A DNA stretch of 64,000 nucleotides from Gallaecimonas sp. GXIMD4217. Lineage in GTDB: Bacteria; Pseudomonadota; Gammaproteobacteria; Enterobacterales; Gallaecimonadaceae. Positions within the stretch are counted from its first letter, which is position 1, and each line of letters begins with the position of its first letter. Position numbers and translations under genes: made by a program. This document shows positions 63,149 through 64,000 of the stretch, piece by piece. The notes below the pieces were generated by a model. The model saw nothing but the letters and a program-made list of their open reading frames with translations, was not told the origin of the DNA and did no database searches. The stretch spans positions 1,489,236-1,553,235 of the forward strand of contig NZ_CP149925.1 of the NCBI RefSeq assembly GCF_038087665.1, in the 5' to 3' direction.

Positions 63149-63670
63149 ATGCAAAAAGTTAAGCTGCCCTTAACCATCGATCCGGTGAGATGTGCCCAGC
63201 GTCGTGACGAGTACGACGGCCTGGTGCCTCTGGCCGAATTGACGCGTTTGCTGGAATTGACCGAATCCCGGCAAGGCAATGTGGATGTCCGTCTGAGCTG
63301 CGGCATTGACCTCCAGGGCGTGGTTTACACCAAAGGTGAAGCCCGCGTGGAGCTCGAGCTGGAATGTCAGCGCTGTAACCAGATCATGCGTCAGCCCTTC
63401 GAGGCAACCTTTGCCTGCACACCGGTTTTCGAGAATTCTGAAGTTGAAGAGCTCCCGGAAGCTTATGAGCCAGTCGAACTCGACGAAAATGGTGAGATCA
63501 ACCTGCGCCAGCTTATCGAAGACGAACTGATCCTGGCATTGCCACTGGTCGCAATGCATGCTGAAGATCAGTGTCCTGTGTCTGGATCAGAGATGAGCTG
63601 GGGCGAGATCGAGCCTGCTGATGAGCGTCCGAATCCCTTTGCTGTGCTTGAGCAGCTCAGGAAGAAGTGA
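63149..63670 (+). CDS. yceD: 23S rRNA accumulation protein YceD (DUF177)
   Basis: 173 residues. LSCGIDLQGVVYTKGEARVELELECQRCNQIMRQPFEATFACTPVF is the DUF177 core with the Cys-x2-Cys pair, and the end DEQCPVSG-like segment with a conserved Cys follows. YceD is needed for normal 23S rRNA levels in E. coli and plants. The gene heads the yceD-rpmF-plsX operon. No ribosome binding site precedes the ATG because the promoter is only 9 bases away. Confidence 0.95.
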   Translation: MQKVKLPLTIDPVRCAQRRDEYDGLVPLAELTRLLELTESRQGNVDVRLSCGIDLQGVVYTKGEARVELELECQRCNQIMRQPFEATFACTPVFENSEVEELPEAYEPVELDENGEINLRQLIEDELILALPLVAMHAEDQCPVSGSEMSWGEIEPADERPNPFAVLEQLRKK

Positions 63671-63693
63671 TCACTTTTTAAGGAGAAGGTCTC

Positions 63694-63861
63694 ATGGCCG
63701 TACAACAGAACCGCAAAACTCGTTCCAAGCGTGGTATGCGTCGCTCTCACGACGCTCTGACTACCGCTGCTGTGTCCGTAGACAAGACTTCCGGTGAAAC
63801 CCACCTGCGTCACCACGTGACTGCCGACGGTTTCTACCGTGGTAAAAAGGTGATCGGCTAA
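63694..63861 (+). CDS. rpmF: 50S ribosomal protein L32
   Basis: 55 residues beginning [22 protein letters not shown] and ending YRGKKVIG, the standard proteobacterial L32 without zinc cysteines. It is a late-assembly protein of the large ribosomal subunit. AAGGAGA lies about 9 bases before the ATG. It is 23 bases after yceD, as in E. coli. Confidence 0.98.
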   Translation: MAVQQNRKTRSKRGMRRSHDALTTAAVSVDKTSGETHLRHHVTADGFYRGKKVIG

Positions 63862-63874
63862 GAGCCGAGCCTAG

Positions 63875-64000
63875 ATGGCTTTTACCTTAGCGGTAGATGC
63901 CATGGGAGGGGACCTGGGCCCCTCCGTCACAGTGCCCGCCATTGCGCGGGCACTGTCGCATTTCCCCAACCTGAACATTCGTGCATTTGGCAACCAACAG
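63875..64000 (+). CDS. plsX: Phosphate acyltransferase PlsX, N-terminal fragment
   Basis: Only 42 codons are inside the window. LAVDAMGGDLGPSVTVPAIARAL is the conserved PlsX start. PlsX converts acyl-ACP to acyl-phosphate for phospholipid synthesis. It follows rpmF after 13 bases, in the usual operon order before fab genes. The frame is open to the window edge. Confidence 0.95.
   Translation, partial: MAFTLAVDAMGGDLGPSVTVPAIARALSHFPNLNIRAFGNQQ

Overview
The window is a gene-dense (about 90% coding), GC-rich stretch of a gammaproteobacterial chromosome. The order rne / rluC / HAD phosphatase / yceF / yceD / rpmF / plsX, the divergent bioA | bioBFCD locus with a BirA-type operator, and proteins such as FklB, PepE, HtpX, RadD and MetH all resemble Alteromonadales-type gammaproteobacteria. 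A high-GC genus such as Gallaecimonas would fit, but no rRNA or species marker is present, so that name is only a guess. I see no rRNA, tRNA, prophage, insertion sequence or CRISPR array.

Layout. 1-5 kb: a truncated exported protein, a DUF6058-like gene behind a near-perfect LexA box, a cluster of imperfect repeats, two adjacent GGDEF genes, and small membrane or VOC proteins. 5.5-12 kb: glnS with its terminator, DUF1289, DoxX, a Na/phosphate cotransporter, a nitroreductase and a secreted TPR protein. 12-17 kb: cobO and metH, divergent and both part of cobalamin metabolism. 17-24 kb: small enzymes and a first MFP-RND efflux pair. 23.7-25.6 kb: a BlaI-like repressor overlapping an M56-M23 metallopeptidase, with a palindromic operator candidate and a hydrolase relic in the promoter region. 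25.7-28.4 kb: a cobalamin riboswitch leading a BtuB-type receptor and a DUF6580 membrane protein. 28.5-35.7 kb: a basic protein with 34-residue repeats, YitT, a BCCT transporter, a cNMP/CBS/DUF294 protein coupled to a DEDDh exonuclease, a VOC protein and a lipoprotein. 35.8-40.9 kb: a tetR-MFP-RND operon. 41-48.2 kb: asnS, small proteins and biotin synthesis. 48.3-52.7 kb: hydrolases, fklB, pepE, htpX and a glycolipid-binding protein. 53-57.2 kb: a KfrA-like coiled-coil DNA-binding protein translationally coupled to a tyrosine recombinase, then radD and a low-molecular-weight phosphatase. 57.3-64 kb: rne, rluC, HAD, yceF, yceD, rpmF and the start of plsX.

How the genes work together. Cobalamin uptake (riboswitch, btuB, DUF6580), adenosylation (cobO) and use (metH) all occur here. 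Biotin synthesis from BioC to BioB is present without bioH. The last block is RNA-processing, ribosome and lipid-synthesis housekeeping. The least explained units are the KfrA-recombinase bicistron with its inverted-repeat operator candidate, the LexA-boxed DUF6058-like gene, and the riboswitch-controlled DUF6580 membrane protein, which may be an inner-membrane cobalamin transporter.
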